Assembly: GCA_959607825.1 (NCBI GenBank)
Contig: CAUHNW010000013.1
Coordinates: forward strand, 24,244 to 88,243
Origin: HGM13006 sp900757695
Lineage (GTDB): Bacteria > Bacillota > Clostridia > Oscillospirales > Oscillospiraceae
DNA: 64,000 bases
Reading direction: 5' to 3'
Part shown: piece after piece, positions 41,012 to 50,524 of the stretch
Position numbering within the stretch: the first letter of the stretch is position 1
Layout of the letters: every line of letters begins with the position of its first letter
Translations under genes and position numbers: made by a program
Notes under the pieces: generated by a model
The model's database searches: none
Told to the model about the DNA's origin: nothing
Seen by the model: only the letters and a program-made list of their open reading frames with translations

Positions 41012-41035
41012 CGTTATAGTTTATAAAGTACAACG
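41012..41035. promoter_or_regulatory. ModE-like operator at importer promoter
   Basis: CGTTATA-N10-TACAACG on the plus strand: seven-base arms with one mismatch, total 24 bp, the same spacing as the enterobacterial ModE site (CGNTATATA-N6-TATATNACG). It lies just downstream of the minus-strand -10 at 41044-41039, so it covers the expected start site. Confidence 0.65.
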
Positions 41036-41038
41036 TGG

Positions 41039-41067
41039 AGTATAGCAAATCTCCTTCACAAAATCAA
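41039..41067 (-). promoter_or_regulatory. Promoter of importer/ModE operon
   Basis: Minus strand TTGATT (41067-41062), 17 bp, TATACT (41044-41039). Confidence 0.6.
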
Positions 41068-41088
41068 TCCTTACTGATATAATATCAG
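41055..41088 (+). promoter_or_regulatory. Promoter and palindrome before molybdenum hydroxylase operon
   Basis: TTCACA (41055-41060), 17 bp, TATAAT (41078-41083). A perfect dyad CTGATAT-A-ATATCAG (41074-41088) covers the -10, a likely repressor site. The promoter overlaps the divergent importer promoter. Confidence 0.6.
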
Positions 41089-41127
41089 GAGAAACAGAGC
41101 GAATGATGTGGAACAGGAGCATGGAAT

Positions 41128-41916
41128 ATGATAACCATACAGAACTATGTTCGCCCCCGGAGCCTGGAAGAGGCGTGGGAGCTGAATCAGAATAAGCGCA
41201 GTCGGATTCTTGGGGGCATGCTGTGGCTGCGGCTGGGGAACTCCGGCATCGGCACGGCCATTGACCTTGGCGGGCTGGGGCTTGACCGGATCGAAGAGAC
41301 CGAAACGGAGTTTTCCATCGGGGCGATGGCGACCCTTCGGGCACTGGAGCAGCATCCGGGGCTGAGTGCCTATACGAATGGGGCGGTTCGGGATGCGGTA
41401 AAGGATATTGTGGGCGTTCAGTTCCGCAATATGGCCACCGTAGGGGGCAGCATCTGGGGCAGATTCGGGTTTTCCGATGTACTGACGGTGTTTCTGGCCA
41501 TGGATTGCCGGGTGGAGCTCTACAAGGGCGGACAGGTTCCCCTTTGGGAATTTGCACAGCAGAAAAAGGATCGGGATATTCTGGTGCGCCTCATTATAAA
41601 AAAGACGCCGGGGAAGATGGTCTATCAGGCCATGCGAAACCAGCGGACGGATTTTCCGGTGCTTACCTGCGCTGTGGCCTGTATGGACGGCGAATACCGG
41701 GCGGCCATCGGGGCAAGGCCGGGGCGTGCGCTGCTGATTCCGGATGCGGAGGGCATTTTGGCAGATGGGATCACCGGTGAGAGGGCAGAAGCCTTTGGGG
41801 CCTATGTGGCATCCCGTGTTCCAACGGAAAGCAATCTGCGGGGCAGTGCCCGGTACCGGAGCCGTCTGGCAAGGGTGCTGACCACCCGAGCGGTGAAGAC
41901 GCTGGGAGGAATCTGA
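41128..41916 (+). CDS. Xanthine dehydrogenase-family FAD-binding subunit
   Basis: 262 residues, typical for the separate FAD subunit (XdhB/CoxM type). The FAD loops are RSRILGGMLWLRL at residue 25 and FRNMATVGGSIWGR near 105. It passes electrons from the iron-sulfur subunit to an acceptor. It is first of a three-gene operon. Confidence 0.88.
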   Translation: MITIQNYVRPRSLEEAWELNQNKRSRILGGMLWLRLGNSGIGTAIDLGGLGLDRIEETETEFSIGAMATLRALEQHPGLSAYTNGAVRDAVKDIVGVQFRNMATVGGSIWGRFGFSDVLTVFLAMDCRVELYKGGQVPLWEFAQQKKDRDILVRLIIKKTPGKMVYQAMRNQRTDFPVLTCAVACMDGEYRAAIGARPGRALLIPDAEGILADGITGERAEAFGAYVASRVPTESNLRGSARYRSRLARVLTTRAVKTLGGI

Positions 41917-41917
41917 C

Positions 41918-42403
41918 ATGGAAATTACAGTGAAGCTCAACGGAAAACAGATCACGGCCCAGACAGAGCCGGATACCCTGCTGCTGGACTTTCTGCGGGA
42001 TCATGGGTGCTACAGCGTCAAGCGGGGCTGTGATACCGCAAACTGCGGCCTTTGTACGGTATTTCTGGATGAAACGCCGATTCTGTCCTGCTCCACGCTG
42101 GCGGTCCGGGCGGACGGCCATGCGGTGAAAACCCTGGAGGGACTACAGGCGGAAGCGGCGGAGTTTATCGGCTTTATTGCGGATCAGGGGGCAGACCAGT
42201 GCGGGTTCTGCAATCCCGGCTTTGTAATGAATACCATTGCGCTGCTGCGGGAGAATCCTGATCCCACGGATGATGAAATTCGGGCGTATCTGGCGGGAAA
42301 TCTCTGCCGCTGCTCCGGCTATGAGGGGCAGCTCCGGGGCATCCGCAGCTACCTTTCCAGCCGAACACATGGAGGAAAAAGCGATGGAACAGAAAAAGTT
42401 TAA
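41918..42403 (+). CDS. Xanthine dehydrogenase-family [2Fe-2S] subunit
   Basis: 161 residues. A plant-type ferredoxin domain has CDTANCGLC plus a downstream cysteine, and the second helical cluster domain has QCGFCNPGF and LCRCSGYEGQ. Full length for the family. It starts two bases after the FAD gene and overlaps the large-subunit gene by 20 nt. Confidence 0.92.
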   Translation: MEITVKLNGKQITAQTEPDTLLLDFLRDHGCYSVKRGCDTANCGLCTVFLDETPILSCSTLAVRADGHAVKTLEGLQAEAAEFIGFIADQGADQCGFCNPGFVMNTIALLRENPDPTDDEIRAYLAGNLCRCSGYEGQLRGIRSYLSSRTHGGKSDGTEKV

Positions 42404-44690
42404 GTCGGTGGAGAAATCTGTCCGCAAAAAGGACTCCATGCAGCTGCTGACCGGAAAGCCGGTCTACGTGGATGATATTACTCCCAAGGATGCGCTGGTG
42501 GTAAAGCTTCTGCGCTCTCCGCACCCCAATGCGCTGGTGCAGGAGATCCGCACCGAGGCGGCAAAGCGGGTGCCCGGCGTGGTGGATATCTATACATGGG
42601 AGGATGTGCCAAAGCATCGGTTTGCCATTGCCGGGCAGACCTACCCGGAGCCGTCTCCCTATGACCGGCTGATTCTGGACCGGCATGTGCGGTTTGTGGG
42701 AGATCCCGTGGCCATGATCGCCGCAGAGACGGAAAAGGCCGCCCGGAAGGCCATGGGGCTCATCAAGGTGAAATATCAGCTGCTGGAGCCGGTGCTGGAT
42801 TTCCGCACGGCCAAGGACAATCCCGTTCTGGTGCATCCCGAGGAGGACTGGTACCCGCCCTGTGAGGTGGGCGGCAGCAATCGGCGAAATCTGGTGGCCA
42901 GCGGGGTAGACGCCGACGGAGATGTGGAGCGGGTCATGGAGGACTGCGATATCGTCATCGACCACACCTATCACACCCGGGCGTTCCAGCAGGCCATGAT
43001 GGAGCCGTTTATCTGCTATACGGAGCTGGATCGGTACGGGCGGCTCCATGTGATCTCATCGACCCAGATCATCTTTCATACCCGACGGATCCTGTCCAAT
43101 GCACTGGGGCTCCCCAAGAGCCGCATCCGGGTGGAAAAGCCCCGGATCGGCGGCGGATTCGGGGCCAAGCAGACGGCGGTCTGCGATGTCTACCCGGCCT
43201 TTGTGACCATGCAGACCGGACGGCCCGCAAAGATCCGCTATACCCGGGAGGAGTGCCAGATCGCCGGTTCTCCCCGGCACGAGATGGAGATCCATGTGCG
43301 GCTGGGGGCCAGCCGGCAGGGGAAAATCCGTGCGCTGGATCTCTATACCCTGTCCAACACGGGGGCCTACGGGGAGCATGGCCCTACCACGGTGGGCCTT
43401 TCGGGGCATAAGTCCATTCCGCTGTATACCGGCTCGCTGGAGGCGTTCCGCTTTGCCTATGACGTGGTCTACACCAATTTACAGGCGGCGGGGGCATACC
43501 GGGGCTACGGTGCCACCCAAGGGATTTTTGCGGTGGAGTCTGCGGTCAATGAGCTGGCGGAGAAGCTGGGAATGGATCCCACGCTTTTGCGGGAGCAAAA
43601 TATGGTGCGGGAGGGCATGCATATGCCCGCCTATTATGGGGAGCCAAACAATGCCTGTGCGCTGGACCGGTGTATGGAGCACTGCCGGAATATGTTCCAT
43701 TGGGAAGAAAAGTATCCGGTGCGGGATATGGGCAACGGGAAGGTTCGTGCCGCCGGTGTGGCCATGGCCATGCAGGGCAGCGGGATCTCCGGGGTGGACG
43801 TGGGTTCTGCCACGGTGAAGCTCAATGAGGACGGCGGCTATCAGCTGCTGATCGGTGCGGCGGATATGGGCACCGGATGCGATACCATTCTGGCGCAGAT
43901 GGTGGCGGAATGCATGGAGTGTGAGGTAGATGATGTGGCGGTGTTCGGTGCGGATACCGATGCATCCCCCTATGATTCCGGCTCCTATGCCTCCTCTACC
44001 ACCTATATCACCGGGAAGGCGGTGGAAAAGGCATGTGAGGCCCTGAAGCGAAAGCTCTGCACCATTGCCGCAGGCATGCTGGACTGTGCGCCGGAGCATG
44101 CCCAGTTTGAAGGAAACCGGATCCGGAACACGCAGACGGGGAAGACGGTCTCCCTGTCGGAAATCGCCTATGGGGCACAGGTGGGCTGCAGCGAGCCTGC
44201 GGAGGTTACGGCGACCCACTCCTCGCCGGTGTCGCCGCCGCCCTATATGGTGGGCATGGCGGAGATCGAGCTGGATCGGGAGACCGGACTTGTGACCATC
44301 CTCGACTATATGGCGGTGGTGGACTGCGGCACGCCCATCAATCCGGCGCTGGCACGGATTCAGGCGGAGGGGGGCATTGTGCAGGGGATCGGGCATACCC
44401 TCATGGAGAATGTGACCTATGACCAGCACGGACGGCCCATGGAGTCCTCGTTCATGCAGTATAAGATCCCCACCCGTCTCGATATGGGCCGGCTGCGGGT
44501 GGAGTTTGAGCAGAGCTATGAGGAGACCGGTCCCTTTGGGGCGAAATCCATCGGAGAGATCGTCATCAATACCCCGGCACCGGCCATTGCCCATGCCATC
44601 TACCGGGCCAACGGGGTGTGGCACCGGGAACTGCCCATTACACCGGAGAAAATCGCCATGTGCAGTGCAGAAGAATCATACATTATATAA
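42384..44690 (+). CDS. Xanthine dehydrogenase-family molybdenum-binding subunit
   Basis: The ATG at 42384 follows GGAGG. 768 residues, full length. GGGFGAKQ (about 256), AYRGYGA (about 373) and the final GPFGAKSIGEI with the catalytic glutamate are present. It hydroxylates a heterocycle, aldehyde or aromatic with water. GGGFGAKQ and AYRGYG differ slightly from true xanthine dehydrogenases (GGGFGGK, AFRGFG), so the substrate may not be xanthine. It requires molybdopterin cytosine dinucleotide, matching the nearby MocA fusion. Confidence 0.9.
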   Translation: MEQKKFKSVEKSVRKKDSMQLLTGKPVYVDDITPKDALVVKLLRSPHPNALVQEIRTEAAKRVPGVVDIYTWEDVPKHRFAIAGQTYPEPSPYDRLILDRHVRFVGDPVAMIAAETEKAARKAMGLIKVKYQLLEPVLDFRTAKDNPVLVHPEEDWYPPCEVGGSNRRNLVASGVDADGDVERVMEDCDIVIDHTYHTRAFQQAMMEPFICYTELDRYGRLHVISSTQIIFHTRRILSNALGLPKSRIRVEKPRIGGGFGAKQTAVCDVYPAFVTMQTGRPAKIRYTREECQIAGSPRHEMEIHVRLGASRQGKIRALDLYTLSNTGAYGEHGPTTVGLSGHKSIPLYTGSLEAFRFAYDVVYTNLQAAGAYRGYGATQGIFAVESAVNELAEKLGMDPTLLREQNMVREGMHMPAYYGEPNNACALDRCMEHCRNMFHWEEKYPVRDMGNGKVRAAGVAMAMQGSGISGVDVGSATVKLNEDGGYQLLIGAADMGTGCDTILAQMVAECMECEVDDVAVFGADTDASPYDSGSYASSTTYITGKAVEKACEALKRKLCTIAAGMLDCAPEHAQFEGNRIRNTQTGKTVSLSEIAYGAQVGCSEPAEVTATHSSPVSPPPYMVGMAEIELDRETGLVTILDYMAVVDCGTPINPALARIQAEGGIVQGIGHTLMENVTYDQHGRPMESSFMQYKIPTRLDMGRLRVEFEQSYEETGPFGAKSIGEIVINTPAPAIAHAIYRANGVWHRELPITPEKIAMCSAEESYII

Positions 44691-44694
44691 ATCA

Positions 44695-44728
44695 GCCCCT
44701 GATCCGCACAACAGAGCGGATCAGGGGC
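44695..44728. terminator. Bidirectional terminator after molybdenum hydroxylase operon
   Basis: GCCCCTGATCCGC with GCGGATCAGGGGC, a perfect 13-bp stem between convergent genes. Confidence 0.75.
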
Positions 44729-44733
44729 CTGTG

Positions 44734-45054
44734 TTATTTGTTGTCCTGCTGGAGCCGACGGGCGGTGGCGAGGATCAGACGGAGATCCTCATCGCTGAGC
44801 TTCCGCAGTGCGGCAATGGTGGTATCCAGCAATGGGGAGTTTTCCTGCGAGACGTCGAAGAACTGCGAGGGAGTGATCTCAAAATAATCGCAGATTTGAA
44901 AAAACTCGGTCATGGGCGGCAGTGCACGGCCAGAGGAAATATTATAGATATAGCTCCTGCTGTGGCCCAGATCATAGCTCATTTTATATTCGGATATGCC
45001 TTTTTCCAGCCGGAGCTGCGTGATACGCTCCCGCACAAAATTTGGGTCAAACAT
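44734..45054 (-). CDS. XRE-family helix-turn-helix regulator
   Basis: The ATG at 45054 lies seven bases after GGAGGT; other in-frame starts fall on the ribosome site. 106 residues. An N-terminal Cro/CI-type domain (about 8-65: RITQLRLEKGISEYKMSYDLG, cited in part) is followed by a short C-terminal helix pair. Target unknown; the adjacent polysaccharide locus is possible. Confidence 0.85.
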   Translation of the reverse strand: MFDPNFVRERITQLRLEKGISEYKMSYDLGHSRSYIYNISSGRALPPMTEFFQICDYFEITPSQFFDVSQENSPLLDTTIAALRKLSDEDLRLILATARRLQQDNK

Positions 45055-45126
45055 GGTCATTACCTCCAATATAAAGGGTAAAGGACAAATATGACTATAT
45101 AATCCAAAAAAAAACGCTTTTTACGG

Positions 45127-45155
45127 TTGATTGCTCCAAGAATATATGTTAAAAT
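45127..45155 (+). promoter_or_regulatory. Upstream promoter of polysaccharide locus
   Basis: TTGATT (45127-45132), 17 bp, TAAAAT (45150-45155). The 444-nt gap 45055-45498 is clearly richer in A and T than the genes around it. Confidence 0.45.
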
Positions 45156-45354
45156 CCAATGTGATGCGTTATATTTTGCAAAATCATACAAGATAATACG
45201 TTGTTTCCGAAAAAACGCACTTTCGCGCATCCAAATCCAAAGAAAGGACGTCTGTGTATTTATCCGCGCAGTGCACGAAAATCTGCGAATGCATCCCATA
45301 TGTGTCGATCAAATGCCAAAATGGTGCAGAAATCGGCAAAAACGTACGATTCGG

Positions 45355-45383
45355 TTGCTTTTTTATAAGCTGTGTATTATAAT
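45355..45383 (+). promoter_or_regulatory. Main promoter of polysaccharide locus
   Basis: TTGCTT (45355-45360), 17 bp, TATAAT (45378-45383), 115 nt before the first gene. No coding sequence is seen in the gap. Confidence 0.65.
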
Positions 45384-45498
45384 CCTTAAAGCAAGTTCTG
45401 TACTGGAAATGAGTGTTTATTCGCTGATATTCCCAGCTTTTTGGGAAAAAAGAGCGGATTTGGGAGCAATCCTGTAAATCTGGAGGTTTGTACGCAAT

Positions 45499-46161
45499 AT
45501 GGAAGAAACGAAGGTCATTCTTCCCTATGACCACGATAGGGAATATAATATTGAGCCGCTGGGGGAGCTTCCGCCAAAGCCCCTTTACTCCTTTATCAAG
45601 CGGCTGTGCGACATTGTGCTGTCGGTCTGCGCACTGATCGTGCTGGCCATTCCGATGCTGATCATCGGGATCCTGGTCAAGTGCACATCCCCGGGGACTG
45701 TGTTCTATAAGCAGGAGCGGCTGGGGAAGGACGGGAAGCCCTTCCAGATCGTAAAGTTCCGCACCATGCGGGCGGACGCCGAGGCCAACGGCGCCCAGTG
45801 GTCGCAGGGGGATGACGATCCCCGGATTACCAAATTCGGCGACATCCTCCGGAAGACCCGGCTGGATGAGCTGCCTCAGCTCTGGTGCATTTTTACCGGC
45901 AAAATGAGTCTGGTTGGGCCCCGTCCGGAGCGGGAGGTCTTTTATGATGCCTTTGAAACCTATATCCACGGCTTCCACGAGCGGCTGAAGATCAAACCGG
46001 GCCTCACGGGGCTGGCGCAGGTCTGCGGCGGCTATGACCTGAAGCCCGAGGAAAAAATCGTCTATGATATTGAGTATATCAAGCATCGGTCACTGGGTAT
46101 GGATCTGAAGATCATCTTCCAGACAGTGGGCGTTGTATTCACCCATAAGGGAGCAAAATAA
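45499..46161 (+). CDS. Undecaprenyl-phosphate sugar phosphotransferase
   Basis: 220 residues, the short bacterial sugar transferase (WcaJ/WbaP C-terminal) form. One membrane segment (about 40-62) precedes the catalytic domain with KQERLGKDGKPFQIVKFRTM, LRKTRLDELPQL and SLVGPRPE. It starts repeat-unit synthesis by moving a sugar-1-phosphate to undecaprenyl phosphate. First gene of the surface polysaccharide operon. Confidence 0.92.
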   Translation: MEETKVILPYDHDREYNIEPLGELPPKPLYSFIKRLCDIVLSVCALIVLAIPMLIIGILVKCTSPGTVFYKQERLGKDGKPFQIVKFRTMRADAEANGAQWSQGDDDPRITKFGDILRKTRLDELPQLWCIFTGKMSLVGPRPEREVFYDAFETYIHGFHERLKIKPGLTGLAQVCGGYDLKPEEKIVYDIEYIKHRSLGMDLKIIFQTVGVVFTHKGAK

Positions 46162-46195
46162 ATTGTGCCGCCCGGCGGCATCGGAGGGGTATCCA

Positions 46196-46954
46196 TTGGA
46201 AAAAAACCTTGTTTCAATTATTACACCCTGCTATAACGGGGCAAAGTATATTTCGGAGACCATTGACTCTGTTCTGGCCCAGACCTATGGACAGTGGGAA
46301 ATGATCATTGTGGACGACGGCTCCAAGGACAACTCTGCGGAGATCGTCCGTGGATATGCGGAGAAGGATTCCCGTATTTCGCTGGTGCAGCAGCCCAATG
46401 GCGGCTCAGCGGCGGCCCGGAACAACGGCATCCGCCGGGCAAACGGGCAGTATATCGCGCTGTTGGATGCAGATGACCTGTGGGATCCGCAGTTCCTTGA
46501 GAAGCAGGTGGCATTCATGAAGGAGAAGGACGCAGTGTGCGTCTGCTGCTCCTACCGCTGCATTGATGAAAGCTCCAAGGAGATTCTGCGCCCTGTGACG
46601 GCCAAGGCCGTGATCACAGACAAGGATATGACCGTGACCAACTATATCGGATGCCTTTCCGGCCTCTATGACACCACCCGCCACGGGAAGATCTACCTTC
46701 GGGAGGAGCTTAAGAGCATTCGGGACGACTATGCCTATTGGCTGGATATCGTGATGCTGGAAAAGGTGGCCTATGGAAACCCGGAGATTTTGGCCAGCTA
46801 CCGTGTATTGGCCAACTCCACCACAGGAAATAAGAAAAAGCTCATTGGCAAGCAGTTCCAGTTCTACCGGAACTATCTGCATCTGGGTGTATGCCGCAGC
46901 TTAATCAACACCTTCCGCTGGGGCATCAACGGCCTGAAAAAATATCACGGCTAA
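46196..46954 (+). CDS. Family 2 glycosyltransferase
   Basis: The start is TTG 46196, six bases after GGAGGGG; no ATG fits. 252 residues. GT-A fold with SIITPCYNGAKYISETIDS, IIVDDGSKDNS and the metal-binding LLDADDLWDP. It adds one sugar of the repeat unit; donor unknown. Confidence 0.88.
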   Translation: MEKNLVSIITPCYNGAKYISETIDSVLAQTYGQWEMIIVDDGSKDNSAEIVRGYAEKDSRISLVQQPNGGSAAARNNGIRRANGQYIALLDADDLWDPQFLEKQVAFMKEKDAVCVCCSYRCIDESSKEILRPVTAKAVITDKDMTVTNYIGCLSGLYDTTRHGKIYLREELKSIRDDYAYWLDIVMLEKVAYGNPEILASYRVLANSTTGNKKKLIGKQFQFYRNYLHLGVCRSLINTFRWGINGLKKYHG

Positions 46955-46964
46955 GCAGAACGGT

Positions 46965-47924
46965 TTGAATGTTTTTGAGGGGGTGGCCCTGATTCCTGAA
47001 ATCAGCGTAATTGTACCGGTATATAAAGTAGAACCTTATCTGGAGCGCTGTGTCAAGTCGATCTTGGCGCAGACCTTTGGGGACTATGAGATCATTCTGG
47101 TGGACGACGGCTCGCCGGACACCTGTCCGGCCCTGTGCGACCAGTGGGCCCAGCGGGATCCGAGGATCCGTGTGGTGCATAAAGAAAACGGCGGCCTCAG
47201 TTCTGCCCGGAATGCGGGCATGGCGGTCTGTCAGGGGAATTATATCAGCTTTGTGGACTCGGATGACTGGATCGAGCCCCAGATGCTGGAGTATTTATAT
47301 GGACTTTTGCAGGCGCATCCCGAGGCGCAGATCGCCCAGTGCGAGGCTTTGGTCAGCAAGGATGAGCGCCCGTTTCCGCCGCAGCCCCGGGAGGAGATCC
47401 GGGTATTTGACCGGAAGGATATGATGGACTACTTCTTCCGCATTCACGGAGAGGCCAGCAATACGGCAGTATGGAACAAGCTCTACACCCGTCAGGTTCT
47501 GGAGGGCTTCTCTTTTGTGATCACCTTGAATGAGGATGTAGAGGCCAGCTATGAGTTCTTCCGGCGGGCGGAGAAAATGGTGGTGTCCAACCAGCGGTTC
47601 TACCACTATTTCGTCAATCAAAACGGCATCACTTGTTCCAGCTTTTCAAAGAAAGATCTGGACTATCTGGCGGTGTGGGACAGAGTGCTGGCCCGGACGG
47701 AAAAGGAACTGCCGGAATACCTGCCCTATGCCCAGATCAGCAGAAAGCGTGCCAACTTTACCATGCTGGTGAAAATGCTCACCAAGGGCTACGATAAAAA
47801 GAGTGCAGAAATGAAGGAAATACGCCGGCAGCTCAAAACGGAAGTCCGGCGTGATTTTCGTGCCCTGATGGGCTGGAAAATGCCGCTGAGCCGGAAGGTG
47901 CTTCTGGTTCTGGTGTGCCTGTAA
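46965..47924 (+). CDS. Family 2 glycosyltransferase
   Basis: 319 residues if TTG 46965 is used; GTG 46983 is also possible and neither has an ideal ribosome site. GT-A motifs are ISVIVPVYKVEPYLERC, LVDDGSPD, NGGLSSARNAGM and VDSDDWIEP. A C-terminal helical part follows. Adds a sugar to the lipid-linked unit. Confidence 0.85.
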   Translation: MNVFEGVALIPEISVIVPVYKVEPYLERCVKSILAQTFGDYEIILVDDGSPDTCPALCDQWAQRDPRIRVVHKENGGLSSARNAGMAVCQGNYISFVDSDDWIEPQMLEYLYGLLQAHPEAQIAQCEALVSKDERPFPPQPREEIRVFDRKDMMDYFFRIHGEASNTAVWNKLYTRQVLEGFSFVITLNEDVEASYEFFRRAEKMVVSNQRFYHYFVNQNGITCSSFSKKDLDYLAVWDRVLARTEKELPEYLPYAQISRKRANFTMLVKMLTKGYDKKSAEMKEIRRQLKTEVRRDFRALMGWKMPLSRKVLLVLVCL

Positions 47925-47946
47925 CGGTCAGGGACGGAGTGAGTCT

Positions 47947-49050
47947 ATGAACGTATTGATCGGATATATGATAGATGGCCGAAACAGCGGCATCGATAAA
48001 TACATTCTCCGGGTGCTGGACATCCTTGCACGGGAGAACGTCCATGCGGACATTCTGACGGGGAAGGATAACCCGGAGCTGCGGCACGTTCTTTCGCCCT
48101 ATGGGGCGGAGGTCTTTGAGGTGCCCGGTCTGATGCAACCCAAAGCGCAGTATGCCGCCATGAAGAAGATCCTTCGGGCTGGGCATTATGATGCGGCCTA
48201 CTTTAATATATCGGAGCCCATGAACTGTATCGGGGCCAAGAGCGCCCATAAGCTCGGCGTCCCCAGAGTGATCATTCACAGCCACAATACCGCTCAGGGG
48301 GAGACGAATCCCACAAAGGCAAAGCTCAAGTCCATGCTGAACCGGATGGCACGGCCACGACTTAAAACCTATGGCACCGGCTTCTATGCCTGCTCACAGG
48401 CGGCGGGGAAGTGGCTGTTTCCCCAGAGCGTATTGGATTCCAAAGACTATCATGTGCTCTATAATCCGATTCCGGTGGAGGAATTTGCCTTTGATTCCAG
48501 CATCCGGGAAGAGACCCGGGAAGCGCTGGGGCTCGGGGATGCCTGCGTTGTAGGGCATGTGGGGAACTTTGTGCCCGCCAAGAACAGTATTTTCCTGCTG
48601 GAGATCCTTTCGGCACTGCGGAAGACGATCCCCAATGCCGTGCTGCTGTCTGTCGGCGATGGCCCAGAACGGCAGCAGGTAACAGAACGAGCGAAAGAAA
48701 TGGGACTGGAAGATGCGGCGGTGTTTCTGGGGATCCGGGACGACGTGCCCCGGCTGCTGCAGGCCATGGACTTTTTTGTACTGCCGTCCCTGTTTGAAGG
48801 GCTGCCGGTGTCGGCCATCGAAGCACAGATGGCGGGGCTCCGCTCCTTCCTCAGCGACAGGATTACCACAGAAGTGAAGCTCAGTGACGCATGCAGCTTT
48901 CTGCCGATTCAGGAAGGCGGGCAGCGCTGGGCGGAAGCGATGGCAGAGGCTTGGCCGTATGATCGCAGAGATTTCCGGCAGTGCCGGGCGGAGATCAGAC
49001 CCTTCGACCTGCAACAGCAAACTGATGAGATCATATCCATTTTTCGGTGA
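47947..49050 (+). CDS. Family 4 glycosyltransferase (GT-B fold)
   Basis: 367 residues. The N-terminal domain begins MNVLIGYMIDGRNSGIDKY. The C-terminal nucleotide domain has VVGHVGNFVPAKN, LLSVGDGPER and the E-x7-E-type motif within LFEGLPVSAIEAQ. A retaining transferase of the polysaccharide pathway. Confidence 0.9.
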   Translation: MNVLIGYMIDGRNSGIDKYILRVLDILARENVHADILTGKDNPELRHVLSPYGAEVFEVPGLMQPKAQYAAMKKILRAGHYDAAYFNISEPMNCIGAKSAHKLGVPRVIIHSHNTAQGETNPTKAKLKSMLNRMARPRLKTYGTGFYACSQAAGKWLFPQSVLDSKDYHVLYNPIPVEEFAFDSSIREETREALGLGDACVVGHVGNFVPAKNSIFLLEILSALRKTIPNAVLLSVGDGPERQQVTERAKEMGLEDAAVFLGIRDDVPRLLQAMDFFVLPSLFEGLPVSAIEAQMAGLRSFLSDRITTEVKLSDACSFLPIQEGGQRWAEAMAEAWPYDRRDFRQCRAEIRPFDLQQQTDEIISIFR

Positions 49051-49068
49051 AAATAAGGAGAATTGCCA

Positions 49069-50505
49069 ATGAAACGTGTAATATGGTGGGGGGAGCTGTT
49101 GGCGGGCCTTGGACTTCTGACGGTTGGATTCCTTCAGGATTGTTCCTTGACGTTTGGAAGGCCGCTGATTTCCTATGTGCTCTGGCCCACGATCTTCTTA
49201 GCGGGCCTCCTGTGCCTGTACCGGGTCATTCACCTGAAGTACTACTGGAAAAGCCGAGGCTTTTGGCTGATGGTGGCGTTTTGCGGATGCTATCTGATCT
49301 CCACGGTGCTGAATATTCGGTTTGGATGGTATGAGAATATACGAACGCTGATCCTGCAGGGGTTCCTATTCTTCCTGATTTATTGCTATCCGGATAGGGA
49401 AGAGGACGGAGAAACCATGAAGCGCAATATCTGGATGGGGTATTATATTATTGCATGCGCAATCCTGAGTGTTCTCAGCTTTGTGTATTTCCTGACTGGC
49501 CGGAACGAGATCTATTATCCTGAAGTTGCTTCGATTCCGCTGTACTATACGGGCTTTTACTGGGGCCGTCTCTACGGTGTCTACTGGGATCCCAACATCG
49601 GCGGCCTTATGTGCTGCGTGTCCCTGATGCTGTCTGCCGAGTTCTTCCGCCGGTATAAATCTGTGGTGGTGCGGATCCTTATGTGTGCCTCCATTGCCCT
49701 GAGCGTCCTCTATATCGCCTTTTCCGATTCCCGCACCGGGCGGCTGGCAATGGGCGTTGGCGTTGCGCTCTACGCAGTGATGTGGGCCGCTCAGAGCCGG
49801 AAGCGTGCAGTGGCATCTACCTGTGCCGCATTGGCGCTGGTGGTGGCCATCGGTGCGCCGGTGCTCATCAAGAATACGTATAACAACGTGATGCAGACGC
49901 AGGAAGAGACACTGCTGGCCCAGGAAGAGAAGGAATTGGCGCAGGAGAAACAGAAAGCGGGAAAAGAGGAGAAGACGGAAGAAGAAATTGCCATTGCAAT
50001 GCAGGAGGGAAAGCTCACCGGAACCGAGACGGTGATCCGTCAGTCTGATGATATCAGCTCGGATCTTACCAACCGTCGGTTTGACATCTGGAAGAGTGCC
50101 GTTGATATTTTCCTGGCTAATCCGGCCTTCGGCGTAGGACATAATACCGTGCTTGCTTATGTGGAAGCGGAGCAGCCGGATTCCTATCTCATCAACAATG
50201 ACCATATGCACTTTGCAAGCATGCACAATACATTTTTTGATGTGCTGGTGGCCCAGGGGGCTGCTGGATTTGCACTGTATCTTGCCATGGCGATCCTGTT
50301 TGTGGTGGTGATTCTGAAAGACAGAAGCCGGATTTTCGAGCAGACAGGGGGGCAGGGCATTGTGATGTTTGCTCTGGTGGCGGCGATGGTATGCGCCAGC
50401 TGCTTTATGTCGGAGATCGTCTATGTGTGCTCCCCTATGTCCTTTATGTTCTGGATGGCACTGAGCGTTATGATGAGGGCTTCCAAACCGAAAAAAGAAG
50501 CATAA
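49069..50505 (+). CDS. O-antigen ligase/polymerase-like membrane protein
   Basis: The ATG at 49069 follows AAGGAG. 478 residues, about twelve membrane segments. A large charged extracellular loop with many Glu, Lys and Gln residues lies around 275-345, followed by NRRFDIWKSAVDIFLANP, typical of the Wzy_C/O-antigen ligase superfamily. Probably polymerises or ligates the repeat units. Confidence 0.82.
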   Translation: MKRVIWWGELLAGLGLLTVGFLQDCSLTFGRPLISYVLWPTIFLAGLLCLYRVIHLKYYWKSRGFWLMVAFCGCYLISTVLNIRFGWYENIRTLILQGFLFFLIYCYPDREEDGETMKRNIWMGYYIIACAILSVLSFVYFLTGRNEIYYPEVASIPLYYTGFYWGRLYGVYWDPNIGGLMCCVSLMLSAEFFRRYKSVVVRILMCASIALSVLYIAFSDSRTGRLAMGVGVALYAVMWAAQSRKRAVASTCAALALVVAIGAPVLIKNTYNNVMQTQEETLLAQEEKELAQEKQKAGKEEKTEEEIAIAMQEGKLTGTETVIRQSDDISSDLTNRRFDIWKSAVDIFLANPAFGVGHNTVLAYVEAEQPDSYLINNDHMHFASMHNTFFDVLVAQGAAGFALYLAMAILFVVVILKDRSRIFEQTGGQGIVMFALVAAMVCASCFMSEIVYVCSPMSFMFWMALSVMMRASKPKKEA

Positions 50506-50524
50506 CAGAAGGAGAAGAGTTTTC

